Part shown: piece by piece, positions 13,270-26,110 of the stretch
Layout of the letters: the number at the start of each line of letters is the position of its first letter
Numbering within the stretch: the first letter of the stretch is position 1
NCBI RefSeq assembly: GCF_019320115.1
Contig: NC_089589.1
Coordinates: forward strand, 26,264,487-26,328,486
Source: Miscanthus floridulus
Lineage: Eukaryota; Streptophyta; Magnoliopsida; Poales; Poaceae
Length of the DNA: 64,000 bases
Reading direction: 5' to 3'
Program-made: the position numbers and the translations under genes
Notes under the pieces: model-generated
What the model was told of the DNA's origin: nothing
The model's input: the letters and a program-made list of their open reading frames with translations, nothing else
Database searches by the model: none

Positions 13270-16200
13270 ATGGCGGCGTACTACCACGGCGGCGCCGGCA
13301 CGGACATCCAGGCCAGCACCGACGGCCTGCAGACGCTGTACCTGATGAACCCGAGCTACGCCGGCTACGCTGACGACGGCGGCGCTTCCACGCCGGGGGC
13401 GACTAACATGATGCTCCTCAACTCGGCCGTGACCACCATGACGACGGCGTCCTTCGCGCACCACCACCACCACCACCAGTCGCCGTCGTCGGCCGCGCAG
13501 CAGCAGCAGCACTTCGTCGGCATCCCGCTCCAGGCGCCGCCGTCGGGCTACAACCTGTGGACCCCGGCCACGGCCGCCGTGGACATGTCGTCGCCGCCGC
13601 CGCAGGCGCAGACTCCCGGCGGCGCCGCGGCGGCTGGGGTCAGCGCCGTGCTCAGCCTGTCGTCCCGAGAGGCAGCGCCGCCGCCGGTCACGGTGGCCGC
13701 GGTGGCCGGCCCTGGCTGCACCGACGAGGGCAAGTACCTGGGAGTGTCGGCCACGTCGCAGGGGCAGATGGTGATGAGCTCCAAGTACCTCAAGGCCGCG
13801 CAGGAGCTGCTCGACGAGGTGGTGAGCGTCAGCAAGGGCGTCGAGGACGCCAACAAGACGACCAAGAGCCTGGCGGCGGTGAAGAAGAAGGAGGACTCGG
13901 AGGGCGTGTCTGGTGGCGGCACCGATGACGGTTCCGGCGCAAAGAGCGATGGCGGCGCGGGGGAGATGTCCACCGCGGAGCGGCAGGAGCTGCAGATGAA
14001 GAAGAGCAAGCTTATCAACATGCTTGACGAGGTCAGTAGTATATATAAATAGCACAGTTTATGGCTTCAATTCATACTACTAAGATTAATTTCACAAGTT
14101 ATTTTCCATTTGATGTATTTCTCTCGATCGTGTTCACAAATAAGATATTTTTAAAAAACCTGTTTTTAATTGCTGTTGATGAGGCCTTGAGGGTCCTTGA
14201 TTTTTCATGCAAGTTTTTTTTTTTTGTTACGTTGGCCCTATTTGGCTTACCCCATATTTTCGGCTTGTTTTTTTAGCCGGAATAGTATTTTTCTCTCACA
14301 ACAATTTAGCCTGAACAGTGTTTTTCAGCCAGTTTCAACCAAGTTTCAGACCAGCGAACGAGGTGTTGCCTCAAATTTGACAGGGAGAGATATTTTGCCA
14401 TATTTTTGCTGTTTGCTTGCTTCTACAGTCTAAGACAGTGTCACAGTGTTATGTATTAAAAGGCTAGGAACCACTTGCCTTTCGGTTATCTTTGTTATGC
14501 TGTTTCTTTTTCTGAAAGATGAGTGACACAAGTTGTTTGGAACAGTGCATGCATGGCTTTAATTTTAATTTGATGGATACATATCATCAGACTTTTCCCC
14601 CACTTTAAATCCTTCTCGTAATCAAGCATCCATGCTATATCAACTTGCTGTAGTAGTATCAATATAAATTATTGTTCCCCTACTTAATTCTGTGATTTCC
14701 ACCTCGCAGAAAACACTAGTTATTATGTGGTTTAATTATTCCCAGCCCATCTTATTACATACTTAGAGATTCTTATTGGTACACCTTATCACCACTTAGG
14801 TTCTGTTCTTTTTTTCCTTTTGAAATGTCTTAATTTCATTTTAAGTGTATGGGGTAACAACTAAGAGGTTCGGTTCTAATTGTAAAATGAAAGCAATAAT
14901 ATATTTTGTGTGTGTGTGTGTGGAAGAGAATGAAAACAATATAATCCAAGACAAAGTGCCATATAGAAGGTATAGAGTATATATATGAACATATTTAACT
15001 AATAACATATAACAAGTGGCAATGAAAATCATATCCTCTACTATCATGTACAACGAAATATATGGCAAGTGGAGGTCTTTCAGCAAACAAAATAATCCTT
15101 AAGAGATAAGATTGGATCGTGAATGATTGCGAAAATAAATTAAATTCAACTACTTCCATTCTTTTGGTTGTACTTTGTCCATGCCTTAACAAACAAGCTT
15201 CAATTCGTTGCTTCATCAGATGTGTGTCTCTTTTTGTCTGCAGTAGCCTGCTTCATGAGTGTACACTGTACTGCCAGCTGAATCTGAATGCGAGTACTAC
15301 CAAATATCAATTTTTATTAAAAGAAAAAGATAAATTTCACTATCTCGTTAATTTCCCCCCATATCTTGTATATATACATCATTTCTGTGCATGAGTAGAC
15401 ATATCATATCAGGAGGCGTGTAGCAGTTGCGATTGCACCGATCAGCATTGATAGAGTTTGTTGACGAACAGTTGGTTGGATGGGATCATCACTAACGAGC
15501 TACTTATAATCAGCTAGTAGGCCAGTAGCTTGCTAGTAGTAGCAGTAGCACGCCCTGATTAATGAATTGGAGTGGTCAATGGCTGACTGACACTGTTGTG
15601 TGCGCATGGTGGCGATCGATGTCGACAACAATCGACAATGGCAGGTGGAGCAGCGGTACCGGCAGTACCACGGGCAGATGCAGGCGGTGTCGTCGTCGTT
15701 CGAGGCGGCGGCGGGCGCCGGTTCGGCGCGGACGTACACGGCGCTGGCGCTGCGCACCATCTCGCGGCAGTTCCGGTGCCTGCGGGACGCGATCGCGGCG
15801 CAGGTGCGCGCGGCGAGCCGGGCGCTGGGCGAGGACGCTGACGCCGCCGGGGGCCGCACCGTCGGGTCCCGCCTCCGCTACATCGACCACCAGCTCCGGC
15901 AGCAGCGCGCGCTGCAGCAGCTCGGCATGATGCAGGGCGGCGCCTGGCGGCCCCAGCGTGGCCTCCCCGAGCGCTCCGTCTCCATCCTCCGCGCCTGGCT
16001 CTTCGAGCACTTCCTGCACCCGTGAGTCCCATCTCATCCTCCTCACTGCACACTAGCTAGGTAGCTCATCATGAGCCCTTGTACTCTTCGACCTACTCCA
16101 CTGCTCTTTGTTTGGCCCTTTGCTTGCTTGCTTTCGTGCCCATGGCGCCATGCATGCAGCCTCACACCTCATCGTGGATTGGTCCGCATGGATCCTGTGT

Positions 16201-17213
16201 CGTCATGCAGATACCCCAAGGATTCGGACAAGATCATGCTCGCCAAGCAAACCGGGCTCACCATGAGTCAGGTCAGTAAATAAAACTGTGATGAATAGCA
16301 TTTCTTTCGTCTCCTGTTTATCATCAATTTGACTGTTTTACTGGCTGTGTGTAAATTAACTTTCAAAAAAAAATTGTTCTTTGATTTCTGTTAGGTGTCG
16401 AACTGGTTCATCAACGCGAGGGTGCGGCTGTGGAAGCCCATGGTGGAGGAGATGTACCTGGAGGAGACCAAGGACCAGGACGGTGGTGGCGGCGGCGGCG
16501 GCGGCAATGACGAGGGGAAGTCAGGTGGCGGCGGGAGCAAGAGCGGCGACACTGTCGACGGCGTCAAGCCGAGGGCGGACGCCATGTCCAAGTCCGCGGT
16601 TTGCGTGGGAGGCGGCGAGGCGGCGGAGAGCGCGTCCACCAACAAGGGCATCCATGGCTCCTCCCTGCTCGAGCTCGGCGGCGGCGGCGACCACCAGCAG
16701 TCTCACGCGGGGTTCTACGACGGCGACGACGCGATGGGGCGGAGGCTCAAGAAGGCGCGAGGGGACGAGCCGGCGCCGGCGTTCCACCACGTGCACGACA
16801 TGGCCGCGCTGCACGCGCAGGCCGCGGCGGCCGCGAGGCAGCAGCACGAGGAGGTCAGCCACCGGGAGCTGCTCATGAAGTTCATGGAGAGCGGCGGCGG
16901 CGGTGCTGGCGCGAGGGACCACCACCACCACCACCAGGACAGCGGCGGCGGGTACTCGCTGTTCGCGCCGGGGCCGTATGGGCAGTTCGCCACGGAGCCC
17001 GCCGCCTTCGCGTTCGCCGGGAACGGCGGGGTGTCGCTGACGCTCGGCCTCCCGCACGGCGCCGGAGGCAGCGCCGCCGAGCAGACCGCGTCGTTCCTCA
17101 TGGGCAGCACCACGGCCGGCGCCGACAGCGGCAGCCACGGCGGCGGCTACGATATAAACATGCAGAGCACCAAGTCGTTCGCGGCGCAGCTCATGAGGGA
17201 CTTCGTGGCCTAG
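13270..17213 (+). CDS. BLH1-like: BEL1-like homeodomain transcription factor, BLH1 type (672 aa)
   Basis: Coding exons are 13270-14031, 15645-16021, 16211-16271 and 16395-17213; all junctions are GT-AG, and the 61-bp third exon is typical of BELL genes. The protein starts MAAYYHGG...[10 protein letters not shown] and has an HFVGIPL block, as in the BLH1 subgroup. Domains in order: SKY box (about 170-187), BELL helix domain (about 234-305), TALE homeodomain with the PYP loop extension (about 357-420), and a C-terminal ZIBEL-like VSLTLGLPH (about 613-621). Poly-His and poly-Gly runs flank these. BELL proteins act in the nucleus as heterodimers with KNOX proteins, binding DNA in meristem and organ development. 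One unusual residue is Met398 in [11 protein letters not shown], where BELL proteins normally have Arg. The frame is intact throughout. The exact orthologue is not certain. Confidence 0.95.
14231..14365. mobile_element. hAT-like MITE remnant in BLH1-like intron 1
   Basis: Within the 1613-bp first coding intron there is a segment with CCCTATTTGGCTTA, GGAATAGTATTTTTCTCTCA, CAGTGTTTTTCAGCCAG and CAGACCAGCGAACGAGG. This is a pattern that recurs in grass genomes as a small non-autonomous hAT-like element; related pieces occur near 7260 and 8560 in this window. Ends and target duplication are too worn to define precisely. Confidence 0.5.
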
Positions 17214-17777
17214 CTCGTAGGACACGTAGTATAGCAGTCGTCCGTCCACGCAAATTAATCAATCTCTCCATCGATTAATTAATTTAGAGCTTGTATAGAA
17301 ATAAAGGGTTGTTCAAGCCTAAATATGCTTGCATGTATAAAGCAGTTAAGCTTGGACTATAGGTTTTGGGAATGTAAAGATGGGATAAATATCATGGGGG
17401 CGATGTATATAGGTATAGGATGATAGGTAACTAGTTGATACCCAAACATTGTACAAGATTTTATATGTAGATCATAGGGATTGGGGGGTATACAGTAAAG
17501 TATGTGAAAGGGTATATTGGAACTGGACTTGGAACTTGGAAGTGTATGTGGTAGAAGCTAGCCAACTAGTATTATCTGCAGTAATTCAGTATTTGTTTTG
17601 CTTACTGTAAACAGATCACATTCCAACTCATTGGCAGCACCCATGTGCTTCTGGATGACATTGTGGATAACCATGCTCCAGTAGAATCAAGTGATCTACC
17701 TCTGAATGTTGGCAGGCAGCAGCAGCGAGTAACAACTAACAACACAATAACCTGATCAGAGCAATGACTCAGAATCT
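17214..17777 (+). terminator. 3' UTR and polyadenylation region of the BLH1-like gene
   Basis: An AATAAA hexamer at 17300-17305, 87 nt after the stop codon, is the first canonical polyadenylation signal, followed by AT-rich sequence. Later AT-rich stretches could be alternative sites. Nothing else is recognised before the LINE fragment. Confidence 0.5.
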
Positions 17778-17792
17778 GCTCAGATAGTTTTT

Positions 17793-18153
17793 TTTTTTGT
17801 ATGAAAGATCCGGGATGATTACTTGCTTATTATTAAAAAGATGGGAGAAGAGTTACATGCGCAAGGTGCGCCTACAAGCACCAGAACCAGCAGACTGCTG
17901 GGTCTGGATGATGACTAAAGTGGATTACTCATTTGTGTACATTGCAACTAGGAAAACAAAAGCTTCTGCCTCTACCGATTTCCCCAAGTAAGCCTCATCG
18001 ATGATTTCAGAGAAATTAACCGGAGATTTTTCGTTTCTCTTGAAGATTTTGTCTTTTCTTTGCTTCCAAATGGACCAAACTGTTAAGATTGCCAAGGAGT
18101 GTCCTATAATAGCACCTTCTCCTAATATGTTCAGCAGCCATTCAGCACTTCCA
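17793..18153 (-). mobile_element. 5'-truncated LINE (L1-type) fragment with target duplication
   Basis: Read on the minus strand, part of the sequence encodes WSIWKQRKDKIFKRNEKSP, the end of a plant LINE ORF2 (the zf-RVT-like C-terminus). A stop follows, and then an A tract seen as poly-T at about 17788-17798 on the plus strand. The insertion is bracketed by a 15-bp direct repeat, GCTCAGATAGTTTTT (17778-17792) and GCTGAGATAGTTTTT (18154-18168), with one mismatch. Poly-A tail, 5' truncation and long duplication are the marks of target-primed reverse transcription. It is not functional. Confidence 0.75.
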
Positions 18154-18551
18154 GCTGAGATAGTTTTTCACTAGTCATGCTAACTGAGTCTGATGTGAGG
18201 TGACTTATAACAAAGGTGGTATTCCATCTTTTTGTTGTGTGAAATAAACCAACCCAAGAATTTCCATTCTAAATAACAGTACAAAAAATCCACTAATAGG
18301 AGACCAAACATGGCTAACTAAGAAACAAACTAAGATCATACAAACAAAACATTGCCTAATGATCACCCTTGCGTTGTTTTCCTTCTTCCATTTCTGCGAT
18401 CTGGTCTCATGAAGGATGCCACATTTGCACAGATTCAGATGTCTCGGGAAAGCAGGTGGTGCACTGGCATATTGGTGATGCTAGTCATGGCAGAAGTTAG
18501 CTGAGCTCCTGCTCTTAGCACTTGGAAGATGCTTGAGGGTTTGCTCTAGTC

Positions 18552-21500
18552 TCATTGGATGCGGCCTGTTGCTGGGATGACAGGTTGGCACACCAAACCA
18601 AGAGGCATGTTCATGTTGTTAGCGTTCTCTGCCACTCCACTGCCGTCACAATTTGGCTCCAATAAGCGCACAAGTGACAGAAAGATTTCCATTCTGGTTA
18701 CGTCCCGGTTTGCCTGCACCAACAGCCTCAATCAGTAAGGAAATTGACAAATCAGCGGTAGTATTCATCAGCATCATCTCATTACTTTGGATTTCCATTC
18801 GGGTTACTGTTTATTAATTTCGATTTTGAACTGAAAGAATCCTAACTATCAAATTTAGCTGTATTACCTCAACAGTAAATCGTGCCCAGATTTTACTTTT
18901 GCGCATTTCCATCACACCCCTCAAGATAGTCAATCCAAGTCCTTTGATGAAATCAGCTATCTCCAAGAAGATTCCTCTATCCTCGCAAAGCATCTGCAGA
19001 GGCAACCAAGTCATCACAATTACATGTGGTCTAGGAGAAACATTGTACCATAAGCAATAAGTAGTAGAATAGTCATTACCTCCACAAGCATCTGACGAGG
19101 TCGGTCAAGATCCTTCAACAATGATTGGACATGTCATAGACTGAGAGCCGACATCGAAAGCCCAGGTTGCTCCACCTTCGAAGTAGTCTTTCCAAAGGGG
19201 GCCATTTTCACTACCAAGTATCTGGTTGAAGAAGACTCTTTGTATTAAGGACATTTTCCAACTATGGAGGATTAAGTAAAATATTTTGAGATTCCCCCTC
19301 GTCAGGTAAGCTATATCATCACTATCTTATCTTAGACATATCATAACCCAAAAGGCCAAAACTAAGACTGTAAAGAATGTGCATACCTTAGACTCAGTAG
19401 AGTCCTTGAGCTTGTCTGCATTCTTCGTCACACTTTGTAAGAAAAGCATGTGCTTAACTGTCTTCTCCAACAAACCATCAATGCTACACTATTGACATAA
19501 ATTTGCAATTGTTAGTACACTATCGCCGATAGTTTGTAGATAAGATATATGATTCAAACTTTCAAATTATCATCAGAGAATTCATGCAAGAGCATACCTT
19601 TGCTCCATTCGGCACAAGCTCACGCAGCTCTTTAATACGGTCCTGTATCAGTTGCCGGTCCTTAGGTCGTGGCTTAGCACTTTCTCCTTGTCGAGATCTC
19701 TTGCGATTTGCCTTGCTTGGCGTATCAAGACCTTTGCTATTAGAAGCCGAAGCACTTTCACATTTCATGTTCTGACCGCTCTCAATCCAAAGACGTATCT
19801 GAGATTTGTGCATTCCATTATTTTGGGAAAGACAACCCTCCTCAGATTTATCAAAGAGACATGGCTGTTTAACAAACTGTGCCAATTCGTGCTTAATTAG
19901 CACTGGAAGGAATGCCGGAGGACTCACATTTCTTCAAGTCTGCTGAACCAAGATGAGATGTGCTAGGAACATCCGTCAATGCAGTCTTGCAAGAAGCACT
20001 ATCATCAGTACACTGTTTACCACTTGGATTGACATTTGAGATGACAGCATCCAATAGCTGATCAGTATCAGTTAGTGATAAGATACCAGAATAGTGAAGC
20101 TCATTGTCTAGTGAACTGAAATGGGGTGAGCTATTGAGATATATTGATGATTCAGGGACATCTCTATCTGAATTCTGAGATTCTGTACCACTCCAGGTGA
20201 CCAAATCAGCACCAACATTGTGGGAGAACTGATGAAATTCAGAACCAAACATATCAAACAAGTCATTATCTGCAGCAGGCTCCTCGAGCAACGAGGAAGC
20301 TCTCTCAATGGGCATTCCTGCCTCACATCCATCCCTGTTCTTCATTCTCTGCGTGCTGACATTAGCACTTGGATCACTAAATCTATTAATCTTTTGGTCT
20401 TGTCGGACATTGTTTGACCTACTCAATAGATTCTCTTGGTCCATGTTGAAACTGTTAGAAACCTGACCATCAGATTCAGAAGTTCGAACTGAAGGAGTTT
20501 GAAATGGCCTACTTTCAGGGTTCTCCATTTTCTTAGCCAATTCAGAAGATTGGGGAACCTTGAACGGAACTAGAGACTGTTTCTGCTGCAATGTTCCTGA
20601 TGTGTGGTCCAATATTTGACTCGATACACTGGTAGATAAGTTGGCTCTGCTTGCTCTGGCACCTACAGGGAGAAAATCAAAATTCCCAGGACCATTTAAA
20701 TCATTGGATACCACATATCTTCCATGATGCATATTCATGTTTGTATTTTCACAGACAGAAGAGTCCTGGCGCACAAGCGATTTTAATATGATATCTCTTG
20801 CCATTGCCAAATCTGCTGATGAATGTGCATTATTATTCAACTGTAACTGCCCAATGTTGTTCATCAAGAGTGACTGATTTTTAACTGATGTCAAGCTTGG
20901 GGAGGTCAAACTTGAGTTCATACCAACACTCCTGTAAATTTCTTCCAAATTGGCTCTCGCAGAAGGATGCTTGTTGTATAAACTGAAGATCAGGCTCAGC
21001 ATAGACAGTGTGCTCTCTAACAGGGTGACCATTCTGTTGCACAACCTTAAGCAAAGATGCATTCAGCAATGCATGTGGCGGTGTGCTAGTTGACACAGTT
21101 GCAGTATCAGGACGTGACTGACCATGCTGACTTGAACCGTTCTTAGATGAAGCAGATACAGCCATGCTTGAACGGTTGTTTAGCTGAGAACACAACTTCT
21201 TTGCAAACATCACAAAATTTGTGTTTTCCATAACCTGCCATAAATCAGCTGATTATTTCAACTTTCAAATATTTAGAGAGCAAGCAAGAAAACCCTACTA
21301 CCAACCATCACAGGGAAGTTGAAACAATGATTTCGAGATCTTTTATGTTCTTCGCAACAATTTCCAGAACTAAGCACAACAAAGGATACAATGTATAGTA
21401 GGGAAATTTTTATGTGCCAAGGTTTCTAGATGTTCCATCATGAATGAGGATACGAGAGATGTATGTTATGAATTTCACCATGAATTTGCAATGGACATTC

Positions 21501-23222
21501 CAAAATTTGCAGTAGCAAAGATAGGTTTTCAGATTTGGAGCAGCATGGCCCAAACATCATGTCTTGTAGTTTCCATATCCAAAATTTTGAATGACATGTA
21601 CTCGTTCAGCAATGCACTATTGTTTTCTTTTCCACCTTCCACAACCTGAGAATTATTTTTCTGGAGCCTAGTGTGATAGTTATATTCTCTACCTTCTCTA
21701 GCATGATCTAGAGCTTTGTGGCCTTACCAAACCAGTAGAGCCTAATTGTAGGACACCCCGTGGCAGCACAGGAATGATCGCAATAGTCTGCACAGCAAAA
21801 GTTCAGAATGAGGTCCAGAAGCACATGGCCACTATACTTTTTACCATTTCAGTTCTACCCACCTGAATGCCAACCCTGAACTGATTGTTCATCTCAGCAG
21901 CAACCTATGAAAATGGAAACATGGTGTAAAATCCTGAAAAGCAGTTAAGAAAACACAAAACCCAATTGGACAGAAGATAGTTAAAAGATCTTCACATAAG
22001 TGCCTTGGTCCAGTCTAGTAGTCAAAAGACAAACTTGGTGTAAGATCTTCACATTCATAATTTACAACAGGTGCTTGCGTCATTTGCCACTATTTTTGGT
22101 CCAGTGTGAGCAGACCAAAATTAAAGCAGCTCGCTAGCTGACAAAAGTTGAAGGACTGATGAAGGCTATACTACCCCCACAGTGCTTTAAATGAGGTGGC
22201 AGCAAAATGGAACCAGACAAAACTGAAAACTGGGTTCGCATTTATTTCACTGGAGAATTCCTCAGAAGGGGCGAAGCACTCAGTACTGGCCGTACCTCGG
22301 AGGAGAGCCCGTGACCATTGGCAGTACCGTGGACGATCCATTGGTGATTACCACTGAACGCGGCACGGCCTACGGTCCTGCCAAAACAAAACACAGGGTA
22401 TAGCCGCCATGAATCCGATAATCCAAGGAGCAACCAAACCAGGAGCAAGAAGATGGAGTGGCCAAACCAAGAAGGTGAAGATTCTGTCGAACCAAAAAAT
22501 GCGGGGAGGAGTAAATAAGAGAAAGAAATGGCTGCGGTTGCTTTTGCTTACCCTTGTCCGACGACATGAACCTGCGACGCCATAACGTTGTTAACAAGCG
22601 AGCAGATGGTGTCAGCAGCAGGAACAGAGCACCCGGCGGCGTCGCTAGGCAGAGATTCAGAAGGCTCAGATCCGACAGGGCATGACGTGTGGCCACAGTA
22701 GCCGTCCTCCCGCACCAAATGCCTGCGCATTTCCAAGGGGGAAATGAGACTGAGAGGGAGGAAACACACCGATGACAGGAAAATGAGCCGCAGCAGCTAA
22801 GCTCAGAGGCAGAGCCCCCAACTATTCAACCTTAGGAATCTGAAATTTGCAGGAAATTGTTCGATTTTGAGCTCAGATATTCCCATCTTCGAAACTTCGA
22901 GCTTACAGAACAGAGTAGCAACGAAAACTTGACGCTTGGAAAAAGAATGACTGAATGAGCACAAAGACCCCCAAAAAACTTTCTTACGAGGACGACCAGG
23001 AGGACACCAACGAAGAAAAATGAGCACAATGACAAAAAGCTTAGATTTTTACAAGATTCAGCGGGAGCACAATGGCAAAAAGCTTAAACACCAAAGAAAA
23101 TCTGAGGAAACAGTGGAGGCGGCGGCTTACACGGGGTCGGCGGCGCCGATGGCCTTCCAGAAGATGGCGTAGGACCACCCGATCTCCTCGCACAGCCATC
23201 GCAGCGCGTCCCCGACCGCCAT
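18552..23222 (-). CDS. LHW-like: LONESOME HIGHWAY-type bHLH transcription factor (three 1-nt insertions)
   Basis: Ten coding exons on the minus strand: 23222-23131, 22722-22552, 22377-22296, 21904-21863, 21787-21728, 21234-19598, 19488-19387, 19221-19080, 18993-18868 and 18713-18552, all GT-AG. The N-terminus (MAVGDALRWLCEEIGWSYAIFW, then VGRAAFSGNHQWIV and IPVLPRGVLQLGS) is the bHLH-MYC_N domain. The atypical bHLH (RPKDRQLIQDRIKELRELVP, then CSIDGLLEKTVKHMLFLQSV) and the C-terminal block (LEIADFIKGLGLTILRG, then ANRDVTRMEIFL) match the LHW family, which pairs with TMO5-type bHLH proteins in vascular development. The exon lengths sum to 2616 nt: 870 codons plus a stop would need 2613. The reading frame shifts near 20932, near 19900 and near 19111, each by one extra base. 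As written the gene cannot give a full protein, so it is either a recent pseudogene or carries sequence errors. Confidence 0.9.
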
Positions 23223-24339
23223 CTCCGTTTCCCCCCTTCCTCCAGCCGCTCCGCTAGAACCAGAACCCCGGCGCCCCTCCGCGCCAAAACCCTAGCCCCG
23301 ACTCGGGCTGCGAGAGAGACCGCGTCCAGGCGCTCCTCTAGGCGCCGCGGCAGCTGGCGCGCCCGGCCTGCTTCGCGCGGAGACCGCCGCCCCTCCACGC
23401 CGCCGCCTCCGGAGCACCTACGCCTCCCCTCGCCGCCGGGGCACGGGCAGCAGCCATCAATCACAGGGCGGGGCCAGTGGTCAGCGCCTTTGCCGCGCGG
23501 GGGTCGTCCCCCTCCTCGGGAATACAAGACGAGCGCCTCTCACAATCGGTGGCGGCGGCGGCGGCGCCTGCGACGGCAGCCACGGCTGCTGCGGCGCGCG
23601 CTCCTCTCGGATTCAGCCTTGTCGCTAGCTGCTGCCGCCACTGGGACTGGCGGATGCTCTAGCTCTCAGCTGACGGCGGCTCAGCCTTGCTGCTGCTGGC
23701 TGCTCTCCACTCTCTATGGTCTGCTCTGCTGCCTCTCCTTGCTTGTGGTGGTGTCACTGTTGTGTGTGCCTCGCTCGCTTTCGTCCTCCTTGCTGCTTTG
23801 TTTATTTGCCTTCCTTTTTCTTTCCCCCTTTTTTTTCTGCCTTCGCGGCTCCAGAGACATCCATCATTCCGTCCACAAAGGGCAAAATGGGGAATTACTT
23901 TAACTGCCCTTTTATTCTTAGCAAATCCATGTTTTTATGATCATAGTCTCTCTCTTTCTCTCTCTCATAGATGGCTAATCCATAAAAAAAATCAATATAA
24001 ATAAAACATAGAAAAACTTGGTTACTGGATTTTATATCAGCTAGAATATAAATTGCAGATTATATATATGATTATTATGTTAAAAGGGACCGAAACTACA
24101 AAGATAACAAAAAATTAATTGGATGCACAGAGTAGGTCCTAAAATTTTCACAAACTGCTAAACTCGTCTCTTAAAATTGTAACCCTGTAAGAAAATGGAT
24201 TAATCAACTTAGTTTAAAAAATCATTAATTAGAGTCCACAAATTTGATCATTTCTAGATAAAAGATATTATTATTTTTTTAATGTAGGGAGTAATCAACA
24301 GTTGCACCCTTATTCACGACACCTTTTGGAGTTGCCACA
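23223..24339. promoter_or_regulatory. LHW-like promoter and leader region
   Basis: The first 300 bp upstream of the LHW start codon are GC-rich and contain a telo-box (AAACCCTAG, 23287-23295), frequent near plant transcription starts. Farther up is a TC-rich tract (about 23945-23968), a GA tract in the gene's orientation, and then AT-rich DNA. No TATA box stands out. Open frames here are composition artefacts. Confidence 0.45.
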
Positions 24340-25780
24340 GTAAGAAAAAAAGGACCTTAGGCCTATTTTATTTTGTTTTTTTTTTGTGTTTGATGACCAA
24401 CACAACTAAATTAAACTAATGAATTTACAAGTGATTGTTTTGTAGTTCAATAGGGTGCAAGACGTGACTTAGACGAAGACGACGTGATGATCCGATGATC
24501 AACACCATAAGCAAGACCCTAGAAGCACAAGAGAGGACCCAAGATATCAAGCAAAGTCAAGCACGAAGATAGGAACTAAGCCGGACACAAGATCGTGAAG
24601 AAACGAGCTTCACAGAGTGATCGTACGCTGGCCTTAGAGTGACCGGACACGTCCGATCAAGAGGCTCGGCAACAGCAGGCGTTCATCATTTCGGCAACAC
24701 ATTCAGCACTGACCGGACGCTGGCGGCAAAATGACTGTACGCAGGAACTGCAGCGTTCGATCGAGTACAGAGAGGTTCCAGAACGGCGAAGTTGCGACCG
24801 GACGCGTTTGGTGGCATATGACCGGACGCCATCAGCATCCGATCAGTTGATCACGCCAAAGATCAAGTGGTCGTTTGAAAGCTCTAGTTTGGTTTTGGTG
24901 AATTAATGAAACCCTAAGTGCTAACTTAGTTTATCAAGTGATCATGAGATAGGTAGCACATTCCAAGTGGTGAAGCAAATGGAGATCATGATATGATAAT
25001 GGTGATGATCAAGCGCTTGGACTTGAAAAGAAGAAAGAGAAAAACAAAAGGCTTAAGGCAAATATATAAATTGTAGGAGTCATTTTATTTTGGTGATCGA
25101 GACACTTAGTGAGTGTGATCACATTTAGGATCGATAGTTGTACTATTAAGAGGGGTGAAACACGTATCGAAATGCGGTTATCAAAGTGCCACTAGATGCT
25201 CTAACTCATTGCATATGCATTTAGGATCTAGTGGAGTGCTAACACCCTTGAAAATGTTTATGAAAATATGCTAACACATGTGCACAAGGTGATACACTTG
25301 GTGGTTGGACATATTTGAGTAAGGGTTAGGAACTTCACCTGGCGCCCTTTATTGAAAAGACAGAGGATCACTGTAAGCGACTAGACGCTGGTCTCAGGTA
25401 GGAACTTTCAGTCCTCAGCGTCCGGTCACTTTAGTCCTCGGCGTCTGGTCGCTGCTGCTGACGCCTTGCTGTTGCCGAGCCTCTTGATCGGACACATCCG
25501 GTCACTCTGTGAAGCTACTTTCTTCGCGATCTTGCGTCCGGCTTGGTTCCTATCTTCGTGCTTGGACTTTACTTGATATCTTGGGTTCTCTCTTGTGCTT
25601 CTAGGGTCTTGCTTAAGGTGTTGATCATCGGATCATCATGTCGCCTTTGTCCAAGTCATGCCTTGCACCCTATTGAACTACAAAACAATCACTTATAAAT
25701 TCATTAGTTCAATTTAGTTGTTTTGATCATCAAACACCAAAATCCAAAGTAAAATAGGTCAAGGGTCCATTTTCCTTACG
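24340..25780. mobile_element. Foldback element with about 330-bp inverted ends
   Basis: The left arm (about 24340-24690) and the right arm (about 25470-25780) are inverted copies. Both carry GTGTTTGATGA, GATTGTTTTGTAGTTCAATA, GATGATCCGATGATCAACAC and GAGGCTCGGCAACAGCA in opposite orientation. The ends read GTAAG...CTTAC, and GCCACA lies on both sides (a possible imperfect target duplication). The roughly 780-bp middle is AT-rich and non-coding, with repeated ACCGGACG words near the arm junctions. Long arms without a transposase suggest a non-autonomous Mutator-like or foldback element. An inverted pair of LTR fragments is an alternative. Confidence 0.6.
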
Positions 25781-26110
25781 GCCACACTCTGGTTGCATAT
25801 TAACTAATGTCACTTTTTGCTGTCTTTTTGTCTTACATTAACCCAAGGCATCAGCATCACGTTAGTTGCCCTTATCTTGCGTTAAACAAGAACAACAGCT
25901 GGAAAATCAAGATCACTGTCCCCCTTTCATTCTTGTTCATTTATCTCCGATGCCATTGCCATTTTAATTTCCACCTGTCACAACTTTGTGCAAAGCTTTA
26001 CACAAGTACAACTGCTAAAAGTTGCTTCAAACAAGACAATATCTGGATAATATAAAGAAGAAAAAAGCAGCACAGTTGGAATATGACATGTGTCAGAAAC
26101 ACAAAACTAT

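Noticed and set aside
13261..14055. 264-codon frame antisense to BLH1-like exon 1
   Set aside because: Arg/Leu/His-rich shadow of a GC-rich coding exon; no domain.
16521..17249. Long antisense and shifted frames over BLH1-like exon 4
   Set aside because: Composition shadows of the real exon, without homology.
23084..23527. 147-codon minus-strand frame upstream of the LHW-like start
   Set aside because: Overlaps LHW-like exon 1 in another frame and the GC-rich leader; Arg/Gly-rich without a domain.
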